Source: Acinetobacter pittii (GTDB taxonomy: Bacteria; Pseudomonadota; Gammaproteobacteria; Pseudomonadales; Moraxellaceae). Taken from it: 64,000 nucleotides of DNA. Below the pieces are notes generated by a model. It was not told the DNA's origin. It made no database searches and worked only from the letters and a program-made list of their open reading frames with translations. The stretch is taken from NCBI RefSeq assembly GCF_034064985.1, contig NZ_CP139249.1, forward strand, positions 434,001 through 498,000, written 5' to 3'. Below, piece by piece: positions 48,316 to 56,080 of this stretch. The stretch's first letter is position 1, and each line of letters starts with the position of its first letter. Position numbers and translations under genes: made by a program.

Positions 48316-49488
48316 TTAAAGTGTTCTTGAAATTAATTCTTTCATGATTTCATTTGTACCCGCATAAATTCGATTTGCTCGATGATCAATGTATGCACGT
48401 GCAATTGGATATTCAAGCATATAACCATAACCACCATGCAATTGAAGACATTCATCTACAATTTTCGAGAACATATCAGAAATTTTATATTTAGCAGCTG
48501 CGGCAGCTTCTACACTCAACTTTTCTTCAAGTTGTAATTCCATACAACGATCCAGATAAGTGCGGCAGAAATCTATTTCTGTTCTGAGTTCAGCAAGTTT
48601 AAAACGCGTATTTTGAAATGCGCCAATAGGTTTACCAAATGCTTTTCGATCTTTTGTATATTGGACGGTATGTGCAAATGCTGCTTCAGCACCTGCCTGA
48701 CAAATAATAGCAACTAACATTCGTTCCCATGCTAATTCTTTCATAAGCATGATAAAGCCCATACCTTCCATTCCTAAAAGGTTTTCTTTAGGGACGCGCA
48801 CGTTGTCAAAGAATAATTCGCAGGTATCCTGTCCTTTCATTCCAATTTTGTTTAGAGGTTTACCTTTACTAAAACCAGCACGATCTGCTTCTACAATAAT
48901 TAAGGATAAGTTCGCCGAACCTTTATCACTATTGCCAGTCTTACAAACGACTACGGCCATATCGCATAAGTAGCCATTTGTAATAAAAATTTTAGAGCCA
49001 TTAATGACATATTCATCACCATCAAGTACGGCGGTGGTTCTTACCGCTTGTAAATCTGAACCAGTGCCTGGTTCCGTCATTGCAATAGCAGTAACAACTT
49101 CTCCAGTTGCCATTTTGGGTAACCATTTTTGTTTTTGCTCTTCATTACCAAAATTATTGACGTAATTAGCAACAATATCAGAATGTAGAGAAAAACCAGT
49201 ACTTGAGTCCATTGCATACGCTTGTTCTTCGATAAGAATCATACTGTATAGACGATCTACTCCAGAACCACCATACTGCTCTGGCATTGTGGTGCAAAGA
49301 AGACCTAGTTCTCCAGCTTTATTCCAAAGATCTCGGTCAACATGTTGCTGTTTTTCATATTTCTCTATATTGGGAACAACTTCCTTTTCATAGAATTTAC
49401 GCACTGTCTCACGGAAGGCTTCGTGTTCTTCATTGAATAATTGTCTTGGTAACATATTTGGAATAGGACGGATGGCACCAGATTGCAT
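48316..49488 (-). CDS. Acyl-CoA dehydrogenase
   Basis: 390 aa FAD-dependent dehydrogenase introducing the alpha-beta double bond in acyl-CoA. Flavin and substrate signature AMTEPGTGSDLQAVRTTA near residue 136, second signature region QLHGGYGYMLEYPIARAY near 349, and C-terminal IYAGTNEIMKELISR. Chain length cannot be read from sequence; long-chain acyl-CoA is plausible given the almA-like neighbour. Start ATG 49488 follows GGAAGAAAT. Confidence 0.93.
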   Translation of the reverse strand: MQSGAIRPIPNMLPRQLFNEEHEAFRETVRKFYEKEVVPNIEKYEKQQHVDRDLWNKAGELGLLCTTMPEQYGGSGVDRLYSMILIEEQAYAMDSSTGFSLHSDIVANYVNNFGNEEQKQKWLPKMATGEVVTAIAMTEPGTGSDLQAVRTTAVLDGDEYVINGSKIFITNGYLCDMAVVVCKTGNSDKGSANLSLIIVEADRAGFSKGKPLNKIGMKGQDTCELFFDNVRVPKENLLGMEGMGFIMLMKELAWERMLVAIICQAGAEAAFAHTVQYTKDRKAFGKPIGAFQNTRFKLAELRTEIDFCRTYLDRCMELQLEEKLSVEAAAAAKYKISDMFSKIVDECLQLHGGYGYMLEYPIARAYIDHRANRIYAGTNEIMKELISRTL

Positions 49489-49676
49489 TTGTATTTCTTC
49501 CTTGGTTCAGGTGTGATGTTATGTCCTAAACATACGTAAGCATTTCATGCCTCACAATGTGATGAATGCTCAATTATGCGGACAAGATGATAAATTTGGT
49601 CAATTTGATATTTTTAGCGATCTTTAGGATGTGATCAGGTAAACTAGGCGCACTATCAACACAGATGGGGACGTAA

Positions 49677-49934
49677 ATGTCTGACGAAATGACCTTGGAA
49701 GAACGTAAAGTAATTTATCGAGCACGCCGTGGCTTAAAAGAAATTGACGTCTATTTTGACCCGTATGTAAAAAACTATTATTTAAAAGCTGATCCGGCAG
49801 AAAAAGCATTATTTGCAGAGTTAGTTGAGCAAGAAGATCCAGATTTATTAGATTGGTTCATGGAAGTTTCTGAGCCTCCACGTACAGAATTACGTGAATT
49901 TATTTATAAACTAAAACAGTATGTGCATGGCTAA
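49677..49934 (+). CDS. sdhE: Succinate dehydrogenase flavinylation factor SdhE
   Basis: 85 aa small helical protein that assists covalent FAD attachment to SdhA. The family motif RGxxE is visible as RRGLKEIDVYFDPY at residues 18-31. Followed after 6 nt by a small membrane protein gene, the same pairing as sdhE-ygfX in enterobacteria. Confidence 0.92.
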   Translation: MSDEMTLEERKVIYRARRGLKEIDVYFDPYVKNYYLKADPAEKALFAELVEQEDPDLLDWFMEVSEPPRTELREFIYKLKQYVHG

Positions 49935-49940
49935 ACTGTT

Positions 49941-50330
49941 TTGATAAAAGAATTAAATTTTGAGCTGAAATATAGCCGTGTCTCGGTAATATTTCAGCTT
50001 TTTGTTGGTTTGGGTTTAGCAATTCTGCTTTATCAGTTATTAACACCGATATGGTGGCTATGTGCTGTCGTTCTTCTATTTATTGGTTTTATTTTTTTTC
50101 TAAAGCAAGCACAAATATCTCAAATTGAATATTTAGATCAAAGATTATGGTCGGTTGCATATTTTTCGAAAAAAGAAATTTACCGTGCGGAAATTACTAA
50201 AATAATTGATTATCAGTTATTTGTGGTTATTTACCTTGAAGAAACTCCTACGAACATAGCTATTGTTTGGTTCGACCAGCTTCCTATTCAGCAGTGGAAA
50301 ATATTAAAAGTTTTAGAGAAGCTCTATTAA
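49941..50330 (+). CDS. CptA/YgfX-like small membrane protein
   Basis: 129 aa from a TTG codon 6 nt after sdhE. Two adjacent hydrophobic segments (about residues 16-33 and 35-54), then a soluble beta-rich part. Position and topology match YgfX/CptA, described in E. coli as the partner of SdhE/CptB; both a toxin role and a membrane role have been proposed there. Sequence similarity is weak by eye, so the assignment rests mainly on context. Confidence 0.65.
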   Translation: MIKELNFELKYSRVSVIFQLFVGLGLAILLYQLLTPIWWLCAVVLLFIGFIFFLKQAQISQIEYLDQRLWSVAYFSKKEIYRAEITKIIDYQLFVVIYLEETPTNIAIVWFDQLPIQQWKILKVLEKLY

Positions 50331-50343
50331 TTGTTAGACAATT
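50329..50343 (+). promoter_or_regulatory. Palindromic site 1
   Basis: AATTGT-TAG-ACAATT, a 15-bp palindrome that overlaps the stop of the previous gene. A related site lies 127 bp downstream and a half-site between them. Confidence 0.4.
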
Positions 50344-50455
50344 TTACAATTGTATATTTATTTAAAAATTATAAAAAACAAAAACTTAATAATTTTTTTC
50401 TTTATTAAACCTCGGATTGTCTAATTAAAATATAGAAAAAAGCCAAGGAAATATG

Positions 50456-50468
50456 ATTGTCTGACAAT
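50456..50468 (+). promoter_or_regulatory. Palindromic site 2
   Basis: ATTGTC-T-GACAAT, a perfect 6-1-6 palindrome 70 bp upstream of the first microprotein start. A half copy, ATTGTCTAATT, lies at 50416-50426. Likely operator sites for one regulator; identity unknown. Confidence 0.45.
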
Positions 50469-50538
50469 TTCGCCTATGGGTATCTATTTGATCGGTTAAA
50501 GTACAAACACCAACGTAAAGTGTGTCGGAGGTCTCAAA

Positions 50539-50694
50539 ATGGAGATGCCAACATGGTCGTTCTTGGTCATTGCCATAATTCTGGCAGTGGTAATAGGAAG
50601 AGCAGGAACTTTACTCAGGGAACATCTTAACAAAGTTAATTTTAACAGAGTTAAGAGACAGAGGATGCAAGGTCGTCGATCAGTCAATTATTAA
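50539..50694 (+). CDS. Microprotein A: 51-aa single-pass membrane protein
   Basis: MEMPTWSFLVIAIILAVVIG is the first 20 residues. One membrane helix (about 6-21) is followed by RAGTLL and a strongly basic tail rich in Arg and Lys (NRVKRQRMQGRRS). GGAGG lies 7 nt before the ATG. The next gene downstream encodes a shorter relative sharing the helix and the GRAGTLL motif and the same GGAGGTCTC upstream. Two such copies with strong ribosome sites argue for real translation. No family recognised. Confidence 0.72.
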   Translation: MEMPTWSFLVIAIILAVVIGRAGTLLREHLNKVNFNRVKRQRMQGRRSVNY

Positions 50695-50766
50695 AATTGG
50701 TTAGTCGATTAATTTCATCAAGTGTCCAGTTTATAACTGGGTGCGATTGTAGTAAGGAGGTCTCTC

Positions 50767-50868
50767 ATGGAGATTTCAATGTGGATGTTTCTGTTAATTG
50801 CAGTCGTTATGGCTGTAGTAGTAGGAAGAGCAGGAACTTTACTTAAGGATTATATAGAACAAAAATAA
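50767..50868 (+). CDS. Microprotein B: 33-aa paralogue of microprotein A
   Basis: Begins MEISMWMFLLIAVVMAVVVG, then RAGTLLKDYIEQK and stop. About half of the first 26 positions are identical to microprotein A; the basic tail is missing. AAGGAGG 6 nt before the ATG is a near-perfect Shine-Dalgarno. 72 bp separate it from copy A, and a terminator hairpin follows. Function unknown; the size and single helix resemble small subunits or regulators of membrane complexes. Confidence 0.72.
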   Translation: MEISMWMFLLIAVVMAVVVGRAGTLLKDYIEQK

Positions 50869-50899
50869 TATAAGCCGTTAAAAGCTTATCCCAGTTAAT

Positions 50900-50938
50900 A
50901 AGTAGCATGTGCTGAACCGTCGCAATGCTACTTTTTTT
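50900..50938 (+). terminator. Terminator after the microprotein pair
   Basis: AAGTAGCAT (50900-50908) pairs with ATGCTACTT (50925-50933) across a 16-nt loop, then a T-run. Confidence 0.82.
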
Positions 50939-51016
50939 TGCCCAAAATTTCTGTTTCCTCGAAAAACTGTCAATTTTATCTGCTGTGAAGTGTGTCAAAG
51001 TATAAGCGCTACAATT

Positions 51017-51030
51017 AGAGTAATTACTCT
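51017..51030 (+). promoter_or_regulatory. Perfect 14-bp palindrome upstream of the lipoprotein gene
   Basis: AGAGTAATTACTCT, no spacer, 71 bp before the ATG. Candidate operator; the regulator is unknown. Confidence 0.4.
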
Positions 51031-51100
51031 TTTATTCAAGATATGCATCTGCTAATGTACATCTGAAAAGGAAAAAACAAATTATATAGAGGACAGGAAG

Positions 51101-52189
51101 ATGTCTAAAGTCCAAAAAATAAGCCAAGGTTTGGCGGTGAGTTTTCTTGCAGCTTCAGTTTTATCAGGTTGTTCATACGTCGTGAAAACCGGAGCAAATG
51201 TTGCTCTAGGTTTTACGGAAAAGCACGTCGTTCCGCCTATTTTAGCAATGCAAGATGCTGAAATGGTATGTAATACTGGTAGCGCGTTAACACCTGCAAT
51301 CATGTCTACTAAAGGGATGGGTGCAGATCCGACACGTGTTGCAGTATTAATGTATGCAGCATCAGGTGTATGTGCGGAAAATCAAGCTTTAGAACAAGAA
51401 CTGCGTTATTTACGTGCTTCAAAAGCAGGGCAGGTAACAGAAGCCCAAGATGCACGTATTGCACAGAAGCGTTGGGCGGCAATTGCAGCTGAACGTCAGT
51501 ATACAGGCTATAAGTTATTTGCTGATCGTTGGGAATCTAAATATAAATATCACTTAGGTGACTCTTGCCCAACGATGCGTAATGATACTGATCAAACCGT
51601 TTATTTACTTGGCATGATCAGTGGTCTTCAGGCTGTGACCAACGATATTAACTCAGGCGGCGCAGTCAATGTTCCTAAAGATATTGCTGCTATTGTAGAG
51701 CGTGGCATGGTTTGTCTTGATAATGAAAAATTCTGGGGCGCACCTAATGCAACGCGTGCTGTTATCTGGACTTTATTGCCAGGTGCTGATGAAGGGAAAC
51801 CTGATCCATACCAAACTTTAAAACAGTCAATTCAGATTGGTGAGAAAAAAGGTGTTCGCCTATCTCATGCCTTATATGCTGTAGCTGCTCAAGCAAGCGG
51901 TGATGATGCAAAAATCCGTGATGCATTAAGATCTTATGCGGCGTCTCAAGCTGATGACAAACCTGTCAATCCGAACTTTAAGTTAATCGATAGTATGGCT
52001 GGCCTTATTGTACGGGGTATCTCTGATCGTTACTGGACCGAGCATACTGGTGTACGTACCGGAGATGATGGTATGTCTCATTTCTGGGATGATAAGAATG
52101 AAGGTGCAGCAGAGTTAGATGAATTGTTTGATGGCGGAGCTGCTTCTGAAGTCCCTGCGGATTCATCTGCTCCACTGGCAGCGCAGTAA
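51101..52189 (+). CDS. Lipoprotein, TRAP-associated TAtT-like
   Basis: 362 aa with a lipoprotein signal: hydrophobic stretch then LSGC, so lipidated Cys at about residue 24. The mature part is helical and Ala-rich with TPR-like spacing (AERQYTGYKLFADRWESKYK and others) and six or so further Cys. This fits the TAtT (TRAP transporter T-component) family, lipoproteins encoded near TRAP permeases; a TRAP permease gene lies 0.8 kb downstream. A C-terminal acidic and Ser/Ala tail ends the protein. Family assignment is from memory and context. Confidence 0.6.
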   Translation: MSKVQKISQGLAVSFLAASVLSGCSYVVKTGANVALGFTEKHVVPPILAMQDAEMVCNTGSALTPAIMSTKGMGADPTRVAVLMYAASGVCAENQALEQELRYLRASKAGQVTEAQDARIAQKRWAAIAAERQYTGYKLFADRWESKYKYHLGDSCPTMRNDTDQTVYLLGMISGLQAVTNDINSGGAVNVPKDIAAIVERGMVCLDNEKFWGAPNATRAVIWTLLPGADEGKPDPYQTLKQSIQIGEKKGVRLSHALYAVAAQASGDDAKIRDALRSYAASQADDKPVNPNFKLIDSMAGLIVRGISDRYWTEHTGVRTGDDGMSHFWDDKNEGAAELDELFDGGAASEVPADSSAPLAAQ

Positions 52190-52205
52190 AAATATTTGAA
52201 AGGCT

Positions 52206-52253
52206 AACTTCTTGCGAGTCTATTGTTAAGTTCTACAATAATCGTAAGAAGTT
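52206..52253 (+). promoter_or_regulatory. Long hairpin before the rhombosortase-like gene
   Basis: AACTTCTTGCGA (52206-52217) pairs with TCGTAAGAAGTT (52242-52253), 12 bp with one G-U, and ATTGT/ACAAT pairs inside. It ends just before the AAGGAG at about 52260 and has no T-run. Confidence 0.6.
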
Positions 52254-52272
52254 TAATTTCAAGGAGTGTGCC

Positions 52273-52848
52273 ATGAAGGATCATGTACTGAATAGTAAAG
52301 TGCTTTTGGTCGCAGTGTGCATTTCCATATCTGCATGTCTACAGGTGTTTCCTGATAGCTTTATTTATTGGCGCGAAAGTTTACTTGGTGAGTTCTGGCG
52401 TTTGTGGACTGCTCATTGGGTACATGTTGGATGGGTTCATTTCCTTTTAAATATGATGGCATTCGCTTGTTTACCCTTTATCTTTCCACATACAAAAGCA
52501 TGGCATCTTCTAAGTCTACTTTTACTATTGCCACCCTTTATTAGTTTGGTGTTCTACTTTTATTTACCTTATATCGAAGCTTATGCAGGCCTGTCTGGTG
52601 TCTTACATGGGCTATATACAGCGGTTGCTTTAGTTTATCTGCAATATCGTAAAGAGCGTAATTTTGCTGTGTTGGTTCTAGGTTTAATCGTAGCCAAACT
52701 CATATGGGAAAATACATTCGGACAAACAGGAACTGCCCAGTTAATAGGGAGTCCTGTTTTAACTGAGGCTCATTTATATGGAGCGATAGGTGGAGCAATT
52801 TTTGGGGGATGCTATTGGCTTATGCAGAGATTAAAAAAGAAACATTGA
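52273..52848 (+). CDS. rrtA: Rhombosortase-like intramembrane serine protease
   Basis: 191 aa, about six membrane helices. Active-site features: HVGWVHFLLNMMAF (His and Asn, near residue 51), nucleophile motif GLSGVLHG near 112, and the His in EAHLYGAIGG near 170. The short length and HGLY context fit rhombosortases, which process proteins carrying a GlyGly-CTERM signal, more than GlpG-type rhomboids. AAGGAG is 6 nt upstream. It lies 83 bp after the TAtT-like lipoprotein gene. No GlyGly-CTERM substrate is visible in this window. Confidence 0.78.
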   Translation: MKDHVLNSKVLLVAVCISISACLQVFPDSFIYWRESLLGEFWRLWTAHWVHVGWVHFLLNMMAFACLPFIFPHTKAWHLLSLLLLLPPFISLVFYFYLPYIEAYAGLSGVLHGLYTAVALVYLQYRKERNFAVLVLGLIVAKLIWENTFGQTGTAQLIGSPVLTEAHLYGAIGGAIFGGCYWLMQRLKKKH

Positions 52849-53027
52849 CAATACAAACTGTTAAAAAAGTGATTTTAGTCATTCTTTATTAATAAAGTTT
52901 GATGCAAATTTGATCGTTGAATAAAGGGATTGGTAGAAGGGGGATGGATTTAACCCCTGACCAAGAAAAATTGCATGACTCAATTCTTTAAATTTTAGGG
53001 ACTTGAGAGAACAAAATTGGAATATTT

Positions 53028-55223
53028 ATGCAAGAACATCAAGAAAAAAGATCTGGATTAGGTCTGCTGGGTTATATCTGGAACGAATGGATCTCAACAT
53101 TCGTCATCCTCATTCTGCTATTAATGACGCTAATTATTGGTACCGGGGAAATGATCCACGGACAATTATTACGTATCGGGGAACGTCTTTATGGCGACCC
53201 TGCTACAGGTATGCAATATTCTTTTTTGCGTGCTGAGCCTGAAAAGCCAACTTGTGATCGACATCCAAATATCGAGGCTCAAGTAAAAGAACAAATGAAA
53301 GCGAATGCGTCTGATGATTTCGCGAGTTTCTTTGGTGCAGCATCGGAAAGTGATGTCCGTGCATCACTACTCGCAGCGCAGCAACAATGTGATGAAAAAT
53401 ATCAGGCATATGATAAAACTATTAAATATATCGAAGCTAACCCTGGGGTACGTACTTATCGTGCTATCGAGACTGGTTTCTTTGGTATTTTTAAATTCGG
53501 TACAGAAAACCGTGCCATTTTACTGGTCTTTATGGTTCTGATTTCTGCGATTACTGCATCGTTGAAATATCACCATATTGGCTTGCGTAATCCGGCAACA
53601 AAAATAGATTACAAAGTGTATTCCTTGTTTATGTTGATTGGTAATGCGCTGCTTAGTACCTCTGTCATTAGTCAGTATCGTTCAGTCATAAATTCTGGGG
53701 TAACACCTACCTATGAAACAGTAACGATTTACTGGATCTGGATGATTCTATTTGTTGTTCTGACTTTAATTAGTTTGTATCAATTATTTGTTTCACCTCC
53801 ACCAAAGCGTGAAGGCGGGAATATAGGCTTAGCCTTATTATCAGTGCCTTTATACGCTTACATGGCCCTAATTACAGGCATCGTATTTACGTTCTTTATG
53901 GATTACCCAATGGGGCAAGGGATTTACCTTGGTTTATTGGTTGAGTTCTCAGGTATCTTCTTAAACCTTGCCTTGTTTATTTGGGCAGGTATGCTTTTAA
54001 CTCAAACACGCGTTATGGACTTGTTCCTTAATGTGCTTCGTCCATGGAACTTGGCACCAGAAACCTTAACTTGGTTAATTCTAATTGCTGCTGCTGTACC
54101 AACAGCTTATACAGGTGCATCAGGTATTTTCGTTATCGCAGCCGGTGCAATTATTTATAAAGAAGTCTGGAATGCGGGTGCTCGCCGTCAATATGCTTTG
54201 GCTGTGTCTGCAATGTCAGGTTCTTTAGGGGTAGTTGTACGTCCATGTCTATTAGTCGTTTTAATTGCAATGCTTGATAGCCGTCATGTTACGTCGGATG
54301 AGCTATTTGGGCATGGTATTTATGTATTTTGGTTAACTGCATTTATTTTCTTGGGTGTTTCACTACTCTTGGCTGAAGAAAAATTCCGTGTGAATTCACC
54401 AAAAGTTGCGATTCCGGGCATGATGCGTGCCTTTGTACCTGTAATTCCATATATTTTGATCACTGCTGTTGTTCTTGCGATCTATAAATATGCACTAGAT
54501 ACAGGAATGAACGAATTTACTGCACCAGTAATTTTGCCATTAGTCCTCATCGCAATGATCCTATATGACAAATTGGTCGCTACCAAAGAAGCTCCTGCAA
54601 TTAATATTCATGAGGCGATTGTTCGTGAGCACGAACAAAAATCACCATTTCTTCGTGCGCATGATCCACATAGTTCTCAATTCCGTCTTGGTTTTGGTGG
54701 AGCACTTCGTTTTGCGACCTCAGAAACTGTAGGTCATATTGGTGCTCTAATTATCTTGATGGCATTGTCTGCAAGTGTAGGTGGTTTAATTGAACGCTCT
54801 GAAGTGGTTGAATTATTGCCGACCCATTTAGGCAGTATTTACATTTCACTTGCATGTATTGCGCTATTGCTTGCAATTATTGGTATGTGTACAGATCCAT
54901 TTGGTGCTGTAATTTTAGTTGCTGCAACTATTGCGCCTGTGGCATACGAAAATGGTATTCATCCAATTCATTTCTGGATGATTGTATTGGTTGCATTCGA
55001 ATTTGGTTATGTAACACCACCAGTTGCCTTGAACCATCTCTTAACAAGATTATCTGTCGGAGATGATGAGGTGAATGCTGCTGATGCTGAAGCGAAAGAG
55101 AAATATACAAGCTTCTACTTCCGTTATGAGCGCTGGTTGCTACCAATTATTGTCTTGTTCTCATCATTGGTATTAGTGACTTATGTGCCATATGTATTTA
55201 AGTTATTTGGTTGGTATCATTAA
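53028..55223 (+). CDS. TRAP transporter permease, fused small and large subunits
   Basis: 731 aa membrane protein. The N-terminal part (to about 270) has four hydrophobic helices, with a polar, presumably periplasmic insert of about 100 residues containing two Cys (at about 50-150), as expected of a DctQ-like small subunit with an insert. The rest shows DctM-type features: PTAYTGASGIFVIAAGAIIY near 360, IGMCTDPFGAVILVAATIAP near 625 and FEFGYVTPPVALNHLL near 660. No periplasmic DctP-type binding protein adjoins; the TAtT-like lipoprotein upstream may assist. Substrate unknown, organic acids likely. Confidence 0.82.
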   Translation: MQEHQEKRSGLGLLGYIWNEWISTFVILILLLMTLIIGTGEMIHGQLLRIGERLYGDPATGMQYSFLRAEPEKPTCDRHPNIEAQVKEQMKANASDDFASFFGAASESDVRASLLAAQQQCDEKYQAYDKTIKYIEANPGVRTYRAIETGFFGIFKFGTENRAILLVFMVLISAITASLKYHHIGLRNPATKIDYKVYSLFMLIGNALLSTSVISQYRSVINSGVTPTYETVTIYWIWMILFVVLTLISLYQLFVSPPPKREGGNIGLALLSVPLYAYMALITGIVFTFFMDYPMGQGIYLGLLVEFSGIFLNLALFIWAGMLLTQTRVMDLFLNVLRPWNLAPETLTWLILIAAAVPTAYTGASGIFVIAAGAIIYKEVWNAGARRQYALAVSAMSGSLGVVVRPCLLVVLIAMLDSRHVTSDELFGHGIYVFWLTAFIFLGVSLLLAEEKFRVNSPKVAIPGMMRAFVPVIPYILITAVVLAIYKYALDTGMNEFTAPVILPLVLIAMILYDKLVATKEAPAINIHEAIVREHEQKSPFLRAHDPHSSQFRLGFGGALRFATSETVGHIGALIILMALSASVGGLIERSEVVELLPTHLGSIYISLACIALLLAIIGMCTDPFGAVILVAATIAPVAYENGIHPIHFWMIVLVAFEFGYVTPPVALNHLLTRLSVGDDEVNAADAEAKEKYTSFYFRYERWLLPIIVLFSSLVLVTYVPYVFKLFGWYH

Positions 55224-55247
55224 CTTAAATTAAAGTATTGGTTATAC

Positions 55248-55279
55248 AAAAAAGCCTTCCTAAACGGAGGGCTTTTTTA
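55248..55279 (+). terminator. Terminator after the TRAP permease gene
   Basis: AGCCTTCC/GGAGGGCT stem with one T-G pair, a TAAAC loop and T-run. Confidence 0.88.
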
Positions 55280-55336
55280 ATACGTAGATTGAGTAAATTT
55301 AGAAAAAGATAATTAGTACTATTTTTAAATCCGAAC

Positions 55337-55370
55337 AAAAAAGCTAAAGATGGAGAGTTTTAGCTTTTTC
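55337..55370 (-). terminator. Terminator of the coiled-coil protein gene
   Basis: AAAAAGCTAAA pairs with TTTTAGCTTTTT (55337-55348 with 55358-55369). The minus strand ends in a T-run. Confidence 0.8.
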
Positions 55371-55387
55371 AAAAGCCCATTAAAAAA

Positions 55388-55819
55388 CTATTGCTGTTTA
55401 AGCTGAGCTTCCAGCAATTTAACTTGTTCTTCCTTGAGTTTAGTTAATTGATCCGCATCTGCATGCTGAGCTTTTAAGGTTGCTTCCTGATCTTTTAGCT
55501 GCCGATGAATATCTTCAAATTTAGATACTTCTTCTTTGGCTAAAGACTCTTGGGCAGGGACAGGCTCTTTAAGCACATTTTCACTAACAAGTTGCTGAGA
55601 GCTTGCATTTTCAGCTAAAGGTTCAGAACTTGGTAATGGCTCAGCCGATTTCGGTTTAGCAGGAGCAGGAGTCGAGACAGGTTGTGGATCAACCAGTGGT
55701 GCTGACGACTCGGTTTTTTTAAAAAACCATTGCGCTGCAAAAAAAAGCACTACGAGAATGCTTAAGCCCCCAATTAAAATCCATAATAATTTTGAGTTTT
55801 GTTTTCTTTGTAGTGGCAT
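55388..55819 (-). CDS. Membrane-anchored coiled-coil protein, unknown
   Basis: 143 aa. A short basic N-terminus, one membrane helix (LLWILIGGLSILVVLFFAAQWFF region, residues about 10-31), a Pro/Ser/Ala-rich linker (35-75), and a C-terminal Gln/Glu/Lys/Leu coiled coil (90-143) ending LLEAQLKQQ. A periplasmic orientation is likely. It lies 11 bp downstream of the yheV-like gene and is probably cotranscribed. No family recognised. Confidence 0.75.
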   Translation of the reverse strand: MPLQRKQNSKLLWILIGGLSILVVLFFAAQWFFKKTESSAPLVDPQPVSTPAPAKPKSAEPLPSSEPLAENASSQQLVSENVLKEPVPAQESLAKEEVSKFEDIHRQLKDQEATLKAQHADADQLTKLKEEQVKLLEAQLKQQ

Positions 55820-55830
55820 GTTTAAGACCT

Positions 55831-56040
55831 TTAGTCGGGACGACGTGGCTTGAACTGTATTACCCCAATTTCATCCGGTTCAGCAGGCGTTTCAGGCTCA
55901 TCAACATGAGTGGGACGATTTTCACTATAACCGCATTCGATACATTCAATCCATTCGTCTTCTGCGGTGGTTAGCATGACAATCCGATCCATGGCTTCAC
56001 ATTTTGGACATTTTGCCCCAGCAATGAAACGTTTTTTCAT
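55831..56040 (-). CDS. YheV-like putative zinc protein (DUF2387)
   Basis: 69 aa from ATG 56040 (MKKRFIAGAKCPKCEAMDRI). Two CxxC pairs (CPKC and CIEC, in WIECIECGYSE) form a zinc ribbon; the RFIAGAKCP opening equals E. coli YheV. The C-terminus is acidic and Pro-rich. The open frame extends six codons further upstream. It follows prlC at 40 bp, an association seen in many gammaproteobacteria. Function unknown. Confidence 0.85.
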   Translation of the reverse strand: MKKRFIAGAKCPKCEAMDRIVMLTTAEDEWIECIECGYSENRPTHVDEPETPAEPDEIGVIQFKPRRPD

Positions 56041-56080
56041 CTTTATCACCCTAACCACACGATCAATTTAGGCCCATAGT

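Noticed and set aside
49551..49562. TCACA-AT-GTGA-like palindrome upstream of the acyl-CoA dehydrogenase gene
   Set aside because: Short and resembles only part of a CRP-type site; it is too weak to call an operator.
49941..50330. Type IV toxin-antitoxin call for sdhE and its neighbour
   Set aside because: Order and topology resemble cptB-cptA, but SdhE is primarily a flavinylation factor and similarity of the membrane protein is weak, so I do not annotate a toxin.
50496..50687. A 63-codon minus-strand frame over microprotein A
   Set aside because: It has no ribosome site; the plus-strand frame has a paralogue 72 bp further on with the same start context, which the minus frame lacks.
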